Source: Comamonadaceae bacterium (GTDB lineage: Bacteria > Pseudomonadota > Gammaproteobacteria > Burkholderiales > Burkholderiaceae_C). Taken from it: a stretch of 64,000 bases of DNA. The number at the start of each line of letters is the position of its first letter. Position 1 is the stretch's first letter. The DNA lies in assembly GCA_027486255.1 (NCBI GenBank), contig JAIXPL010000009.1:1-64000 (forward strand), given 5' to 3'. The position numbers and the translations under genes were made by a program. Of this stretch, positions 1 through 10,164 are shown piece after piece. The notes below the pieces were generated by a model. That model did no database searches and was not told the origin of the DNA. It worked only from the letters and a program-made list of their open reading frames with translations.

Positions 1-2
1 CG

Positions 3-1172
3 CGCCGCGAAACCGACACCATGGACACCTTCGTGGACTCGTCCTGGTACTTCATGCGCTACTGCGACCCGACCAACGCCGACAAGATGGTGGCCGATGG
101 CGCAGACTACTGGATGCCGATGGACCAGTACATCGGCGGCATAGAGCACGCCATCCTGCACCTGCTGTACGCGCGCTTTTGGACCAAGGTCATGCGCGAC
201 CTGGGCCTGGTCAAGGTCGATGAGCCCTTCAGCAAGCTGCTCACCCAGGGCATGGTGCTCAACCACATCTATTCCCGGCGCACGGCCAAGGGTGGCAAGG
301 ACTATTTCTGGCCGCAAGATGTGGAGCATGTGTTCGACGAGGCCGGCAAGGTCACGGGTGCGCGCCTCATCAAGGCCGCGGCCAGCGGTGACGGCGAGCT
401 GCCCGTGGGCACGCCCATCGACTACGAGGGCGTGGGCACCATGTCCAAGTCCAAGAACAATGGCGTGGATCCGCAGGACCTGATCGAGAAATACGGCGCC
501 GACACCGCGCGCCTGTACACCATGTTCACCGCGCCGCCCGAAGCCACGCTGGAGTGGAACGACGCTGCCGTGGAGGGCAGCTACCGATTCCTGCGCCGGG
601 TGTGGAACTTCGGCGTCAAGCTGGCCGCCATGCCGGCATCCGGCGCTCTGGAAGTGGCGCAACTGGGTAAGGCGGCCAAGGCCTTGCGCCTGGAGGTCCA
701 CACCGTGCTCAAGCAGGTGGACTATGACTACCAGCGCATGCAGTACAACACCGTGGTCTCCGGCGCCATGAAAATGCTCAACGCCCTGGAAGACTTCAAA
801 GATGAGCCCAGCGCCGTGAACGCCGCCGTGCTGCGCGAGGGTTTTGGCATCTTGCTGCGCGTGCTCTACCCCGCCACGCCCCACCTCGCACAGGGCCTGT
901 GGAGCCAGCTCGGCTACGCGCAGGCGCAGGGTGAGCTGCTGGATGCGCCATGGCCCCAGGTCGACAAGGCCGCCTTGCAGCAAGACGAGATCGAGCTCAT
1001 GCTGCAAGTCAATGGCAAGCTGCGCGGCGCCATCACCGTACCGGCCGGCGCTGACAAAGCCGCCATCGAGGCCGCGGCGCTGGCCAGCGAGGCCTTCACC
1101 AAGCAGGCACAGGGTGCGCCGGCCAAGAAGGTCATCGTGGTGCCCGGCCGGCTGGTCAACGTGGTGATCTGA
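3..1172 (+). CDS. leuS: Leucyl-tRNA synthetase, C-terminal part (cut by window start)
   Basis: This cytoplasmic class I synthetase charges tRNA-Leu with leucine. The frame is open from base 3, and the residues before the internal ATG at 21 already match the family ([16 protein letters not shown]), so the gene starts outside the window. The class I KMSKS loop appears as [12 protein letters not shown] near base 438. It is followed by the helical anticodon-binding domain and the C-terminal tRNA-contact domain, which ends [10 protein letters not shown]. About 390 residues are present of a usual length near 870. lptE follows after 23 bases, a neighbour order common in proteobacteria (leuS-lptE-holA). 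Identification is secure. Confidence 0.97.
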   Translation, partial: RRETDTMDTFVDSSWYFMRYCDPTNADKMVADGADYWMPMDQYIGGIEHAILHLLYARFWTKVMRDLGLVKVDEPFSKLLTQGMVLNHIYSRRTAKGGKDYFWPQDVEHVFDEAGKVTGARLIKAAASGDGELPVGTPIDYEGVGTMSKSKNNGVDPQDLIEKYGADTARLYTMFTAPPEATLEWNDAAVEGSYRFLRRVWNFGVKLAAMPASGALEVAQLGKAAKALRLEVHTVLKQVDYDYQRMQYNTVVSGAMKMLNALEDFKDEPSAVNAAVLREGFGILLRVLYPATPHLAQGLWSQLGYAQAQGELLDAPWPQVDKAALQQDEIELMLQVNGKLRGAITVPAGADKAAIEAAALASEAFTKQAQGAPAKKVIVVPGRLVNVVI

Positions 1173-1195
1173 AGCCACACTACCGGGAGCCCCGC

Positions 1196-1738
1196 ATGAA
1201 CCCGTCCCCGTTCCTCACCCGGCGCTCGGCCCTGGGCCTGGCCGCTGCCGCGGTCCTGCCGGGCTGCGGCTTTGCCCTGCGCAAGCCGCCGAACTACCCC
1301 TTCCAGACCATCTACCTGGCCATGGCGCCGCGCTCGGAACTGCGGGCCGTGGTGCGCCGCTCGCTGGAATTCAACTCCAAGCTGCGGGTGCTGGGCGAGA
1401 CCGAGGACATGCAGACCGCCGACGTCATCCTGGAGGTGCCGGGCGAGCTGCGTGAGAAGGTGGTGATGGGCCTGAACGCGGCCGGCCAGGTGCGTGAGTT
1501 CACGCTGCGCACACGCCTGCGCTTTCGTCTGCGCACACCGCAGGGGCGCGAACTGATCCCGCAAACCGAGCTGCTGGCCGAGCGGGAAATCGGCTTTGCA
1601 GAAACAGCTGCCCTGGCCAAGGCCGAGGAGGAAGGGCTGCTCTACCGCGACATGCAGCAGGACCTGCTGCAGCAGATGCTGCGCCGCCTGGGCGCTGTGC
1701 GCGACCTGCGCGGCCTCGAGCAGCTGCCCACACGCTAA
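1196..1738 (+). CDS. lptE: LPS-assembly lipoprotein LptE
   Basis: This is the outer-membrane lipoprotein that plugs and helps assemble the LptD barrel, which inserts lipopolysaccharide into the outer leaflet. The 180-residue product has a twin-arginine-like start (LTRRSALG) and a hydrophobic signal ending in the lipobox LPGCG, so Cys24 would be lipidated after signal peptidase II cleavage. The mature part begins with the family feature GFALRKP and has the size of LptE. It lies between leuS and holA, the classic lptE location. Sequence conservation in this family is low, so the call rests on lipobox, length and position together. Confidence 0.93.
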   Translation: MNPSPFLTRRSALGLAAAAVLPGCGFALRKPPNYPFQTIYLAMAPRSELRAVVRRSLEFNSKLRVLGETEDMQTADVILEVPGELREKVVMGLNAAGQVREFTLRTRLRFRLRTPQGRELIPQTELLAEREIGFAETAALAKAEEEGLLYRDMQQDLLQQMLRRLGAVRDLRGLEQLPTR

Positions 1739-1778
1739 AGCCCGAGACCAGCCGCCCGGGCCTTCCTACAATCGCGCC

Positions 1779-2855
1779 ATGCAACTGGCCCTGCCCCAAC
1801 TCGGCGCACACCTGCAACGCGGCCTGCGCTCGCTGTACGTGCTGCATGGCGACGAGCCACTCTTGGTGCAGGAAGCGGCCGACACCCTTCGCGCCGCCGC
1901 GCGCGCGCAGGGCTTTACCGAGCGCAGCGTGCACACGGCGCAGGGTGCCCACTTCGACTGGAGCGCCGTGCTGGCCGCCGCCGGCTCCCTGAGCCTGTTT
2001 GCCGACAAGCAGATCCTGGAACTGCGCATTCCCACCGGCAAGCCGGGCAAGGACGGCAGTGCCGCGCTGCAGCAGCTGGTCGAGGGCCTGCAAGGCAACG
2101 ACGCCACGCTGGTGCTGGTGATGCTGCCCCGCCTGGACAAGCAGACCCGCAGCGGTGCCTGGTTCGCCGCCCTGGAGGGCGGGGGCGTGAGCATCCAGCT
2201 CGACCCCATCGAGCGCAGCGCACTGCCCAGCTGGATCGCCCAGCGCCTGGCGCAGCAAGGCCAGCGGGTGGCCGCTGGCGAGGAGGGGCAACATACCTTG
2301 GCCTTTTTTGCCGACCGGGTAGAAGGCAACCTGCTGGCAGCGCACCAGGAAATCCAGAAGCTGGGCCTGCTGTACCCAGCCGGCGAGCTGAGCCTGGCCC
2401 AGGTGGAGGCCGCCGTGCTGAACGTGGCGCGCTACGACGTCTTCAAACTCTCTGAAGCGGTGCTGGCCGGCCAAGCCCTGCGGGTGCAGCGCATGATCGA
2501 TGGCCTGAAGGCCGAGGGCGAATCCGAGGTGCTGGTGCACTGGGCCCTGGCCGAAGACATCCGCAGCTTGAAGCGGGTCAAGGATGCCGTGGCCGAAGGC
2601 CGGCCCCTGCCCATGGCCCTGCGCGAGAACCGCATCTGGGGCCTCAAGGAACGCCTCTATGAACGGGTGCTGCCGCACCTGGCCCTGGCCTCGCTGGCCC
2701 ACCTGCTGGAGGCGGCGCACAAGGTCGATGGCATCGTCAAAGGCCTCAAGCAACCCGACTGGCCGGCCGATGGCTGGCAGGCCCTGCAGCGCCTGGCCCA
2801 GCAGCTGTGCGAGCAATGCGCCCAGGCGACTGGGACGCGCGCCCTACGCGCCTGA
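1779..2855 (+). CDS. holA: DNA polymerase III subunit delta
   Basis: Delta is the clamp-loader subunit that opens the beta sliding clamp. The 358-residue product starts at the ATG at 1779. The frame is open upstream, but that part overlaps lptE and does not look like protein. The N-terminal region has the delta signature [17 protein letters not shown], where the usual Walker A is degenerate, as in the family. A middle region ([12 protein letters not shown]) and a helical C-terminal domain follow. It sits 40 bases after lptE, in the conserved leuS-lptE-holA order. Confidence 0.94.
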   Translation: MQLALPQLGAHLQRGLRSLYVLHGDEPLLVQEAADTLRAAARAQGFTERSVHTAQGAHFDWSAVLAAAGSLSLFADKQILELRIPTGKPGKDGSAALQQLVEGLQGNDATLVLVMLPRLDKQTRSGAWFAALEGGGVSIQLDPIERSALPSWIAQRLAQQGQRVAAGEEGQHTLAFFADRVEGNLLAAHQEIQKLGLLYPAGELSLAQVEAAVLNVARYDVFKLSEAVLAGQALRVQRMIDGLKAEGESEVLVHWALAEDIRSLKRVKDAVAEGRPLPMALRENRIWGLKERLYERVLPHLALASLAHLLEAAHKVDGIVKGLKQPDWPADGWQALQRLAQQLCEQCAQATGTRALRA

Positions 2856-2910
2856 ACGCCTGACCTGGGTGGGCCATCCCCGCCCTGGGGCTGCGTGCGA
2901 AAATCAGCCC

Positions 2911-4218
2911 ATGAACGCACCCGACCAGGCCTCCACCCTCGGCGCCGCCTCGCTGCAGGAATTGATGAACCGGCTCGGCGCCCAGGCCAAAGCGGCCAGC
3001 GCTGGCATGGCCAAGGCCTCGACCGCCGCCAAGAACCAGGCCCTGATGGGTCTGGCCGCTGCCCTGCGGGCTCAGGTGCCGGCTCTCCTGGCGGCCAACG
3101 CGCGCGATGTGGAGCGGGCGGCCGCTTCGGGCCTGGCGGGCCCCTTGCTGGACAGGCTCAAGCTCAGCCCGCAGATCCTCGACACCGTGGCCCTGGGCTG
3201 CGAGCAGCTGGCCGCCATGCCGGATGTCATCGGCGAAATCCTGGGCATGAAGCAGCAGCCCAGCGGCATCCGGGTGGGCCAGATGCGCGTGCCCATTGGC
3301 GTCTTCGGCATGATTTACGAGAGCCGGCCCAACGTCACCATCGAGGCCGCCTCGCTGGCCATCAAGAGCGGCAACGCCTGCATCCTGCGCGGGGGCTCCG
3401 AAGCCATCGAATCGAACACCGCGCTGGCGGCCCTGGTGCAGCAGGCCCTGCAGGCCGCCGGCCTGCCCAGTCAGGCCGTGCAGCTGGTGCCCACCACCGA
3501 CCGCGAGGCCGTGGGCCTGCTCATTGCCATGCCCGAGTTCGTGGACGTGATCATCCCCCGCGGCGGCAAGGGCCTGATCGAGCGAATCAGCGCTGGCGCC
3601 AAGGTGCCCGTCATCAAGCACCTCGACGGCAACTGCCATGTGTATGTGGACGAGCCCTGCGACATCGCCATGGCGGTCAAGGTGGCCGACAACGCCAAGA
3701 CCCAGAAATACAGCCCCTGCAATGCCGCCGAAGGCCTGCTGGTGGCACGCGGTGTCGCGGCCGAGTTCCTGCCCCGCCTCGGCGCCATCTATGCCGCCAA
3801 GGGCGTGGAGATGCGCTGCGACGCCGAGGCCCGCGCCATCCTCTCTACAGTGGCGGGCGCCCATCTGGCCGAGGCCACGGAGCTGGACTGGTTCGAAGAG
3901 TACTTGGCCCCCATCATCAGCATCAAAGTGGTGGCCGACCTGGACGAGGCAATTGCCCACATCAACCGCTATTCCAGCCACCACACCGACGCCATCATTA
4001 CCCGCGACCACGTGCATGCCCAGCGTTTCCTGCGCGAGGTGGATTCGGCCAGCGTGATGGTCAATGCCAGCACGCGCTTTGCTGACGGCTTCGAGTTCGG
4101 CCTGGGTGCGGAAATCGGCATCTCCACCGACAAGTTCCATGCCCGTGGCCCGGTAGGTATCGAAGGGCTGACTTCGCTGAAGTACGTGGTGCTGGGCGAG
4201 GGCGACATCCGCACCTGA
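2911..4218 (+). CDS. proA: Gamma-glutamyl phosphate reductase
   Basis: ProA reduces gamma-glutamyl phosphate to glutamate-5-semialdehyde with NADPH, the second step of proline synthesis. The 435-residue product belongs to the aldehyde dehydrogenase fold. The catalytic cysteine lies in [11 protein letters not shown], and the family segments [14 protein letters not shown] and [11 protein letters not shown] are present. The ATG at 2911 is chosen because the frame upstream overlaps holA. proB is not adjacent, so the glutamate kinase must be encoded elsewhere. A hairpin follows the stop codon. Confidence 0.96.
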   Translation: MNAPDQASTLGAASLQELMNRLGAQAKAASAGMAKASTAAKNQALMGLAAALRAQVPALLAANARDVERAAASGLAGPLLDRLKLSPQILDTVALGCEQLAAMPDVIGEILGMKQQPSGIRVGQMRVPIGVFGMIYESRPNVTIEAASLAIKSGNACILRGGSEAIESNTALAALVQQALQAAGLPSQAVQLVPTTDREAVGLLIAMPEFVDVIIPRGGKGLIERISAGAKVPVIKHLDGNCHVYVDEPCDIAMAVKVADNAKTQKYSPCNAAEGLLVARGVAAEFLPRLGAIYAAKGVEMRCDAEARAILSTVAGAHLAEATELDWFEEYLAPIISIKVVADLDEAIAHINRYSSHHTDAIITRDHVHAQRFLREVDSASVMVNASTRFADGFEFGLGAEIGISTDKFHARGPVGIEGLTSLKYVVLGEGDIRT

Positions 4219-4219
4219 G

Positions 4220-4242
4220 CACCTCGGGACCGGCCCGAGGTG
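4220..4242 (+). terminator. Hairpin after proA
   Basis: A perfect 9-bp stem (CACCTCGGG / CCCGAGGTG) with a 5-base loop begins two bases after the proA stop codon. No run of T follows, so it is not a typical intrinsic terminator. It could protect the 3' end or help Rho-dependent termination before gshA. Confidence 0.4.
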
Positions 4243-4291
4243 GACTGACTGATCTGTTCCAATAAAACCCTATTTCACGGAAAACGGCCGC

Positions 4292-5587
4292 ATGGTTCCT
4301 CATCTGATCACCGCCCTGAACGGCCCCATCAACGAGCTCGAGCAGCGCGTGCTCGACTCCACGCCCGCCATCGAACGCTGGTTCCGCCTGGAGTGGATGG
4401 AGCACACCCCGCCCTTCTATTGCTCGGTGGACATCCGCAATGCCGGCTTCAAACTCGCGCCGGTAGACACCAACCTCTTTCCTGGCGGCTGGAACAACCT
4501 CACCCCCGAGATGCTGCCGCTGGCGGTGCAGGCGGCCATGGCCGCCATCGAGAAGATCTGCCCCGAGGCGCGCAACCTGCTGGTGGTGCCGGAGAACCAC
4601 ACACGCAACACCTTCTACCTGTCAAACGTGCTGCAGCTCAAGCGCATCTTCCACCAGACTGGCCTGAACGTGCGCTTCGGCTCGCTGAGCTCCGACATCA
4701 AGGAGCCCACCACCTTCGACCTCCCCACGGGCGAGTCCATCACCATCGAGCCGCTGATCCGCACCGAGCGCAGGCTGGGCCTCAAGGACTTCGATCCCTG
4801 CACCATCCTGCTCAACAACGACCTGTCAGCGGGCGTCCCCGGCATCCTGGAAGACCTGCACGAGCAGTTTCTGCTGCCGCCGCTGCATGCTGGCTGGTCG
4901 GTGCGGCGCAAGTCGCGCCACTTCCAGGCCTACGAGGAGGTGGCCAAGCGCTTTGCCAAGCTGCTGGGCATCGATCCCTGGCTGATCAACCCGATGTATT
5001 CCACCTGCGGCGAGGTCAACTTCGCCGAGGGCGAGGGCATGGAGTGCCTGCACACCCAGGTCGATGCGCTGCTGACCAAGATCAAGCGCAAGTACAAGGA
5101 GTACGGCATCAACGAGAAGCCCTTCGTGGTGGTCAAGGCCGACAACGGCACCTATGGCATGGGCATCATGACGGTGCGCGACGTCAAGGAGCTGGATGCG
5201 CTCAACCGCAAGACCAAAAACAAGATGAGCACCACCAAGGATGGGCAGGCGCTCACCGAGGTCATCATCCAGGAAGGGGTGCTCACCCACGAGCACGTCA
5301 ACGCGGCCGTGGCTGAGCCCGTGGTTTACATGATGGATCGCTACGTGGTGGGCGGCTTCTACCGCGTGCATGCTGAGCGCGGCGTGGACGAAAACCTCAA
5401 CGCCCCGGGCGCCAGCTTCGTGCCCCTGGCCTTTGCCGACAGCGGCCGCCTGCCCCAGCCTGGCGAAAAGCCGGGCTCCAGCAGCCCCAACCGCTTTTAC
5501 ATGTATGGCGTCATCGGCCGCCTGGCCCTGCTGGCAGCCAGCTACGAGCTCGAGGCCACCGACCCGCACGCCGAGACCTACGAATGA
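4292..5587 (+). CDS. gshA: Glutamate--cysteine ligase, proteobacterial (T. ferrooxidans-like) type
   Basis: This enzyme makes gamma-glutamylcysteine from glutamate and cysteine with ATP, the first and rate-limiting step of glutathione synthesis in the cytoplasm. The 431-residue product is not the E. coli GshA type. It matches the separate family found in Acidithiobacillus and many betaproteobacteria, recognised from segments such as PVDTNLFPGGWNNLTPEM and VVKADNGTYGMGIMTV. The last is an ATP-grasp-like nucleotide-binding stretch. It starts a gshA-kup-gshB gene set, all on the plus strand. Confidence 0.93.
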   Translation: MVPHLITALNGPINELEQRVLDSTPAIERWFRLEWMEHTPPFYCSVDIRNAGFKLAPVDTNLFPGGWNNLTPEMLPLAVQAAMAAIEKICPEARNLLVVPENHTRNTFYLSNVLQLKRIFHQTGLNVRFGSLSSDIKEPTTFDLPTGESITIEPLIRTERRLGLKDFDPCTILLNNDLSAGVPGILEDLHEQFLLPPLHAGWSVRRKSRHFQAYEEVAKRFAKLLGIDPWLINPMYSTCGEVNFAEGEGMECLHTQVDALLTKIKRKYKEYGINEKPFVVVKADNGTYGMGIMTVRDVKELDALNRKTKNKMSTTKDGQALTEVIIQEGVLTHEHVNAAVAEPVVYMMDRYVVGGFYRVHAERGVDENLNAPGASFVPLAFADSGRLPQPGEKPGSSSPNRFYMYGVIGRLALLAASYELEATDPHAETYE

Positions 5588-5644
5588 GGCCCAGGGCGCT
5601 CGCCCTTTAGTTGCTGCGCCGCAACAAATGGGCGCCGGCCCGGC

Positions 5645-5662
5645 GCTGACCGGCCGGTCAGC
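5645..5662. other. 18-bp perfect palindrome between gshA and kup
   Basis: GCTGACCGGCCGGTCAGC reads identically on both strands. The core TGACCGGCCGGTCA has the shape of a dimeric repressor operator, for example a TetR-family site, but a stem-loop in the transcript is equally possible. It lies 57 bases after the gshA stop and about 100 bases before kup, in a 170-base gap that holds several smaller GC-rich inverted repeats. Confidence 0.4.
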
Positions 5663-5760
5663 TTGCCAAGCCAGGGCCCAGGCGCACAATACCGACACCT
5701 CAGCCCTTCCCCTGCCCAGCCCCGCCTTCGCGCGTGCAGGCCCGGCGCAGGCCAGTACCC

Positions 5761-7629
5761 TTGTCGAATTCCAAATCGTCCCTCGCCGCACTCACCTTGG
5801 GCGCCATCGGCGTCGTCTACGGTGACATTGGCACCAGCGTCCTGTATGCCATCAAGGAAGTCTTCGGCTCCGGCCATGTGGACTTCACCCCGGCCAACAT
5901 CTACGGCATCCTGTCCATCTTCTTCTGGACGCTGACGCTCATCGTCTCGTTCAAGTACGTGGTGCTGGTGCTGCGCGCCGATAATCATGGCGAGGGCGGC
6001 CTGGTGGCCATGCTGGCCCTGGCCTCGCAGGCCGTGAAAGACCAGCCCCGCCTGCGCTCGGTGCTGCTGGTGCTGGGCATCTTCGGCACGGCGATTTTTT
6101 ATGGCGACGGCGTGATCACGCCGGCCATCTCGGTGCTCTCGGCGGTCGAGGGCCTGGAGGTGATCGAGCCGGCCTTCAAGCAGGCCGTGATACCCATCAC
6201 CTTGCTCATTCTGCTGGCGCTCTTCCTGGTGCAAAAGCGCGGCACCGCCGGCATCGGCAAGTTCTTCGGCCCCATCACGCTGGTGTGGTTTGGCGTGCTG
6301 GCTCTGCTGGGGGTCAGCCAGATCCTCACCAACCCGGTCATCCTCAAGGCCGTCAGCCCGCATTACGCGCTGATGTTCATGTGGGACAACCCGGGCACCA
6401 CCTTCATCATCCTGGGCGCGGTGGTGCTGTGCGTCACGGGCGCCGAGGCGCTCTATGCCGACCTGGGCCACTTTGGCAAAAAGCCGATTCGCCTGGCCTG
6501 GTTCAGCATCGTCATGCCCGCGCTCACGCTCAACTACTTCGGCCAGGGCGCGCTGCTGCTGCGCGATCCGGAGGCGGTGAAAAATCCGTTTTACCTGATG
6601 GCGCCCGAGTGGGCCTTGATGCCGCTGGTGGGCCTGGCCACCATGGCCACGGTGATCGCCTCGCAGGCCCTGATCACCGGCGCCTTCAGTGTCACCAAAC
6701 AGGTGATCCAGCTGGGCTATCTGCCGCGCCTGAACATCCAGCACACCAGCGTGCGCGACACCGGCCAGATCTACATCCCCCTGGTGAACTGGGGCCTGTT
6801 CGTGGCCATCGTGCTGGCCGTGGTGCTGTTCCGCTCCTCCAGCAATCTCGCGGCCGCTTATGGCATTGCGGTCACGCTGGACATGCTGATCACCACCATC
6901 CTGACTTTCTTCGTCATCCGTTACGGCTGGAAATACCCGCTGTGGCTGTGCGTGGCCGCCACGGGTACCTTCTTCGTGGTGGACCTGGCCTTCTTTGCTT
7001 CAAACCTGTTGAAGTTCTTCGCCGGCGGCTGGTTCCCGCTGCTGATCGGTGGCCTGATCTTCGCCCTGATGGTCACCTGGAAGGATGGCCGCGCCCTGCT
7101 CAACAGCAAGCTGCGCGCCGATGCCATCGACCTGCCGGCCTTCCTGGAGGCCGTGTTCGTGAGCCCGCCGGCCCGGGTGGAAGGCACGGCGGTCTTCCTC
7201 ACGGCCGAGGTGGGCACGGTGCCCAACGCCATGCTGCACAACCTCAAGCACAACAAGGTGCTGCATGAGCAGAACCTGTTCATCACGGTGCACAACCACG
7301 AGGTGCCCTGGGTCAAGCTGGACCAGCGCCTGGAGGTCCAGCCGCTGGGCCACCAGTGCTGGCAAGTGGTCATCCACTACGGTTTCATGAACGACCCGGA
7401 CATCCCCAAGGCCCTGCAAAGCCTCTCGGCCCATGGCTGCCAGCTCGACCCGATGAGCACCAGCTATTTCCTCTCGCGCGACACCGTCATCCCCACCATC
7501 GGCGGTGGCATGGCCCCCTGGCGGGAAAAACTCTTCGCGCAAATGCACCACAACGCCAGCGGCGCCGCCGACTTCCTGAAGCTGCCCAACAACTCGGTGG
7601 TCGAACTGGGCTCCAAGATCGAGATCTGA
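5761..7629 (+). CDS. kup: Low-affinity potassium transport system protein Kup
   Basis: Kup is an inner-membrane K+/H+ symporter. The product has about 12 transmembrane helices, the conserved first helix [17 protein letters not shown] and a cytoplasmic C-terminal domain of some 170 residues. I place the start at the TTG at 5761, giving MSNSKSS and 622 residues, the usual Kup length. A GTG at 5734 in the same frame would add an uncharacteristic arginine-rich stretch. No strong ribosome binding site decides between them. gshB starts 6 bases after the stop, so kup and gshB are very likely co-transcribed. The placement between the two glutathione genes is notable. Confidence 0.92.
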   Translation: MSNSKSSLAALTLGAIGVVYGDIGTSVLYAIKEVFGSGHVDFTPANIYGILSIFFWTLTLIVSFKYVVLVLRADNHGEGGLVAMLALASQAVKDQPRLRSVLLVLGIFGTAIFYGDGVITPAISVLSAVEGLEVIEPAFKQAVIPITLLILLALFLVQKRGTAGIGKFFGPITLVWFGVLALLGVSQILTNPVILKAVSPHYALMFMWDNPGTTFIILGAVVLCVTGAEALYADLGHFGKKPIRLAWFSIVMPALTLNYFGQGALLLRDPEAVKNPFYLMAPEWALMPLVGLATMATVIASQALITGAFSVTKQVIQLGYLPRLNIQHTSVRDTGQIYIPLVNWGLFVAIVLAVVLFRSSSNLAAAYGIAVTLDMLITTILTFFVIRYGWKYPLWLCVAATGTFFVVDLAFFASNLLKFFAGGWFPLLIGGLIFALMVTWKDGRALLNSKLRADAIDLPAFLEAVFVSPPARVEGTAVFLTAEVGTVPNAMLHNLKHNKVLHEQNLFITVHNHEVPWVKLDQRLEVQPLGHQCWQVVIHYGFMNDPDIPKALQSLSAHGCQLDPMSTSYFLSRDTVIPTIGGGMAPWREKLFAQMHHNASGAADFLKLPNNSVVELGSKIEI

Positions 7630-7635
7630 TTCGCC

Positions 7636-8598
7636 ATGCAACTGCTTTTCGTCGCCGACCCGTTGGAGTCCTTCAAGATCTACAAGGACAGCACCTTCGC
7701 CATGATGCGCGAAGCCCAGCGGCGTGGCCACACGCTCATGGCCTGCGAACCCAAGGACCTGATGTGGCAGCGCGGCGCCCCGGTCACAGCCTTTGTGCGC
7801 GACATCCGGCTCACCGGCGAGCCCGAGCCCTGGTTCCAGGCTGGACAGCAGGCGCCGCACGAGCGGCCAGTGGCGCTCAAGGACGTCGATGCGGTCCTCA
7901 TGCGCAAGGACCCGCCCTTTGACACCGAGTTCTTCTACGCCACCCACCTGCTCGAGCAGGCCGAGCGCGAGGGCGCGCGGGTGTTCAACAAGCCGCGGGC
8001 GCTGCGCGACCACTCAGAAAAGCTCGCGGTCATGGAGTTCCAGCAGTTCATCGCGCCCACGCTGGTCACGCGCGACGGCGCGGACGTGCGGCGCTTTCAT
8101 GCCGAGCACCAGGACATCATCTTGAAGCCCCTGGACGGCATGGGCGGCATGGGGATCTTCCGCGTGGGCACCGATGGCCTGAACCTGGGCAGCATCATCG
8201 AGACCCTGAACAAGCATGGCGCCACCACCTTCATGGCCCAGCGCTACCTGCCCGAGATCGCGCAGGGCGACAAGCGCGTGCTGGTGATCGGCGGCCGGCC
8301 CGTGCCCTACGCCCTGGCCCGCATTCCGCAAAACGGTGAAGTGCGCGGCAACCTGGCTGCCGGCGGCTTGGGCGTGGCCCAGCCCCTGTCGGCGCGGGAC
8401 CGAGACATCGCCGAAGCCATCGGCCCGATTCTGGCCGCGCGCGGCCTGCTGCTGGTGGGCCTGGACGTGATCGGCGAGCACGTCACTGAGATCAATGTGA
8501 CCAGCCCCACCTGCTTTCAGGAAATCACCGACCAGACCGGCTTTGACGTGGCGGCCATGTACCTGGACGCGATGGAAGCGGCCTTCGCAGCAGCGTAA
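7636..8598 (+). CDS. gshB: Glutathione synthetase
   Basis: GshB ligates glycine to gamma-glutamylcysteine with ATP, completing glutathione. The 320-residue product is a typical prokaryotic GshB. It has an N-terminal pre-ATP-grasp domain (LLFVADPLESFKIYKDST), then the ATP-grasp domain with ILKPLDGMGGMGIFRV binding nucleotide and, near the end, EINVTSPTCFQEI binding Mg2+ and substrate. It lies 6 bases downstream of kup and shares its pathway with gshA. Confidence 0.97.
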   Translation: MQLLFVADPLESFKIYKDSTFAMMREAQRRGHTLMACEPKDLMWQRGAPVTAFVRDIRLTGEPEPWFQAGQQAPHERPVALKDVDAVLMRKDPPFDTEFFYATHLLEQAEREGARVFNKPRALRDHSEKLAVMEFQQFIAPTLVTRDGADVRRFHAEHQDIILKPLDGMGGMGIFRVGTDGLNLGSIIETLNKHGATTFMAQRYLPEIAQGDKRVLVIGGRPVPYALARIPQNGEVRGNLAAGGLGVAQPLSARDRDIAEAIGPILAARGLLLVGLDVIGEHVTEINVTSPTCFQEITDQTGFDVAAMYLDAMEAAFAAA

Positions 8599-8631
8599 GC
8601 GTCCAGTCCTGCAGGCGATCGCGCCAGGGCC

Positions 8632-9114
8632 TCAGGCCTGGCGGATTTTGCTCACCAGCGCCGTGGTCGAGTAGCCGTCCACAAAGGGGATGGCCAGCGC
8701 CCGGCCGCCATAGCTTTCCACCACGGCGGTTTCAGCGAGCAGGCGCATGTCGTAGTCACCACCCTTGACCAGGATGCCGGGCCGCAGCTCGGTGATGAGC
8801 TCGAGCGGCGTGTCCTCGTCAAACCAGGTCACCAGGCTCACCGATTCCAACGCGGCCATCAAGATGGCGCGGTCGTGCTCGTTGTTCAGGGGCCGGTCCG
8901 GGCCCTTGCCCAGTCGCCGGGCAGAGGCATCGGTGTTGAGCGCCACCACCAGGCTTGCCCCCAGCGCGCGGGCCCTGGCCAGGTAGGTCACGTGGCCGCG
9001 GTGCAGCACGTCGAACACACCATTGGTGAACACCACCGGGCCGGGCAGGGCGGCCACGCGGGCGGCTGCCTCAGAGCGGGCGGCGATCTTGCCGAGGAAG
9101 GCCGGCTCGCTCAC
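8632..9114 (-). CDS. rfaE2: D-glycero-beta-D-manno-heptose 1-phosphate adenylyltransferase (HldE C-domain type)
   Basis: This enzyme activates heptose-1-phosphate with ATP to ADP-heptose, the donor for the LPS inner core. The product is a 160-residue stand-alone nucleotidyltransferase domain. It has the signature FTNGVFDVLHRGH, where HRGH is the HxGH catalytic motif, and GYSTTALVSKI at the end, where fused HldE proteins also end. The kinase half is absent here. The start is a GTG at 9114 that overlaps the stop of the upstream gene as GTGA, suggesting translational coupling. waaF, which uses ADP-heptose, lies 2 kb away. Confidence 0.93.
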   Translation of the reverse strand: MSEPAFLGKIAARSEAAARVAALPGPVVFTNGVFDVLHRGHVTYLARARALGASLVVALNTDASARRLGKGPDRPLNNEHDRAILMAALESVSLVTWFDEDTPLELITELRPGILVKGGDYDMRLLAETAVVESYGGRALAIPFVDGYSTTALVSKIRQA

Positions 9115-9968
9115 GCGGCCTGGGCGTCGGCCGCAGGGCCGAGCTTGCGCATCTGTTCCTTGCGGAAGCGGTTGAGTTCCTGCACGGTCTGGAAGCTCTG
9201 GTTCATCAACAGGCTCATGTTGTGCAGGATGCGCTCGACCACCTTGGTTTCCCAGGTGGCGTCGAATTTGATCTGCTCGCTCAGCCAGTGCTCCAACCAC
9301 TCCGGATTGGGCAGGCGCGACTGGATCGTGTCACGCGGGAACAGGGCTTTGTTCACATGCAGGTTCGTCGGGTGCAAGGCCTGGGCCGTGCGCTTGGCGC
9401 TGGCCATGAGCACGCCCACCTTGCTGAAGGCCGCGCGCGCCTCGTCGCCGAACTTGCCAATGGCCCGCTTCATATAGCGCAGGTAGGCGCCGCCGTGGCG
9501 CGCCTCGTCCTGGCTGAGCTGGGTGTAGATGTGCTTGATCACCGGCTCGGTGTGCCATTCCGAGGCACGGCGGTACCAGTGGTTCAGGCGGATCTCGCCA
9601 CAAAAGTGCAGCATGAGGGTTTCCAGCGCCGGTGCAGGTTCGAACTCAAACCGCACCTCGTGCAACTCCTCTTCCGTGGGCACCAGCTCGGGCTGGAAGC
9701 GCCGCAGGTACTCCATCAGCACCAGCGAATGCTTTTGCTCCTCGAAGAACCAGATCGACATGAAGGCAGAAAAATCGCTGTCACCACGGTTGTCGCGCAG
9801 GAACATTTCGGTGGCCGGCAGCGCCGCCCACTCGGTAATCGCGTTCATCTTGATGGTCTGCGCCTGCTCCTGCGAAAGCAGGCTGGCATCGAAGCTGTCC
9901 CAGGGGATGTCCTTGTCCATGTCCCAGCGGACGGATTCCAATTGCTTGAACAGTTCAGGGTAGAGCAT
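9111..9968 (-). CDS. Ferritin-like diiron protein
   Basis: The 285-residue product keeps a full carboxylate-bridged diiron set in a four-helix arrangement. The likely ligands are Glu46, Glu77 with His80 (EEQKH), Glu125, and Glu155 with His158 (DEARH). This is the ligand pattern of ferritin-like oxidases and acyl-ACP desaturases. No signal peptide is present, so it should be cytoplasmic. Substrate is unknown; a hydroxylase, desaturase or oxidase role fits the site. I chose the ATG at 9968 because residues upstream in frame are low-complexity. Its stop codon overlaps the start of the heptose adenylyltransferase gene, so the two are probably translated together. Confidence 0.85.
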   Translation of the reverse strand: MLYPELFKQLESVRWDMDKDIPWDSFDASLLSQEQAQTIKMNAITEWAALPATEMFLRDNRGDSDFSAFMSIWFFEEQKHSLVLMEYLRRFQPELVPTEEELHEVRFEFEPAPALETLMLHFCGEIRLNHWYRRASEWHTEPVIKHIYTQLSQDEARHGGAYLRYMKRAIGKFGDEARAAFSKVGVLMASAKRTAQALHPTNLHVNKALFPRDTIQSRLPNPEWLEHWLSEQIKFDATWETKVVERILHNMSLLMNQSFQTVQELNRFRKEQMRKLGPAADAQAA

Positions 9969-10164
9969 GCAGTCCTCGTGTGCGTCAGCCTCGGGGGGCA
10001 AGGCAGTCGAAATTGTAGAAGGCAGCTGGCTGCGCGGTCTTGCCCCCTGGGCTTGGCGGGGCAATTGGCCGTAGCCTGGCGAGCATGGCCAGGCCCTCTT
10101 TCTAACACCGCAAGCTGATCAGGGCATGAAGTCTGCCGCCGGTGCCTCTGCTAATCTCCAGCCC

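Noticed and set aside
4220..4242. Strong intrinsic terminator after proA
   Set aside because: The hairpin is perfect but no T-run follows, so I list it only as a weak terminator or 3' end structure.
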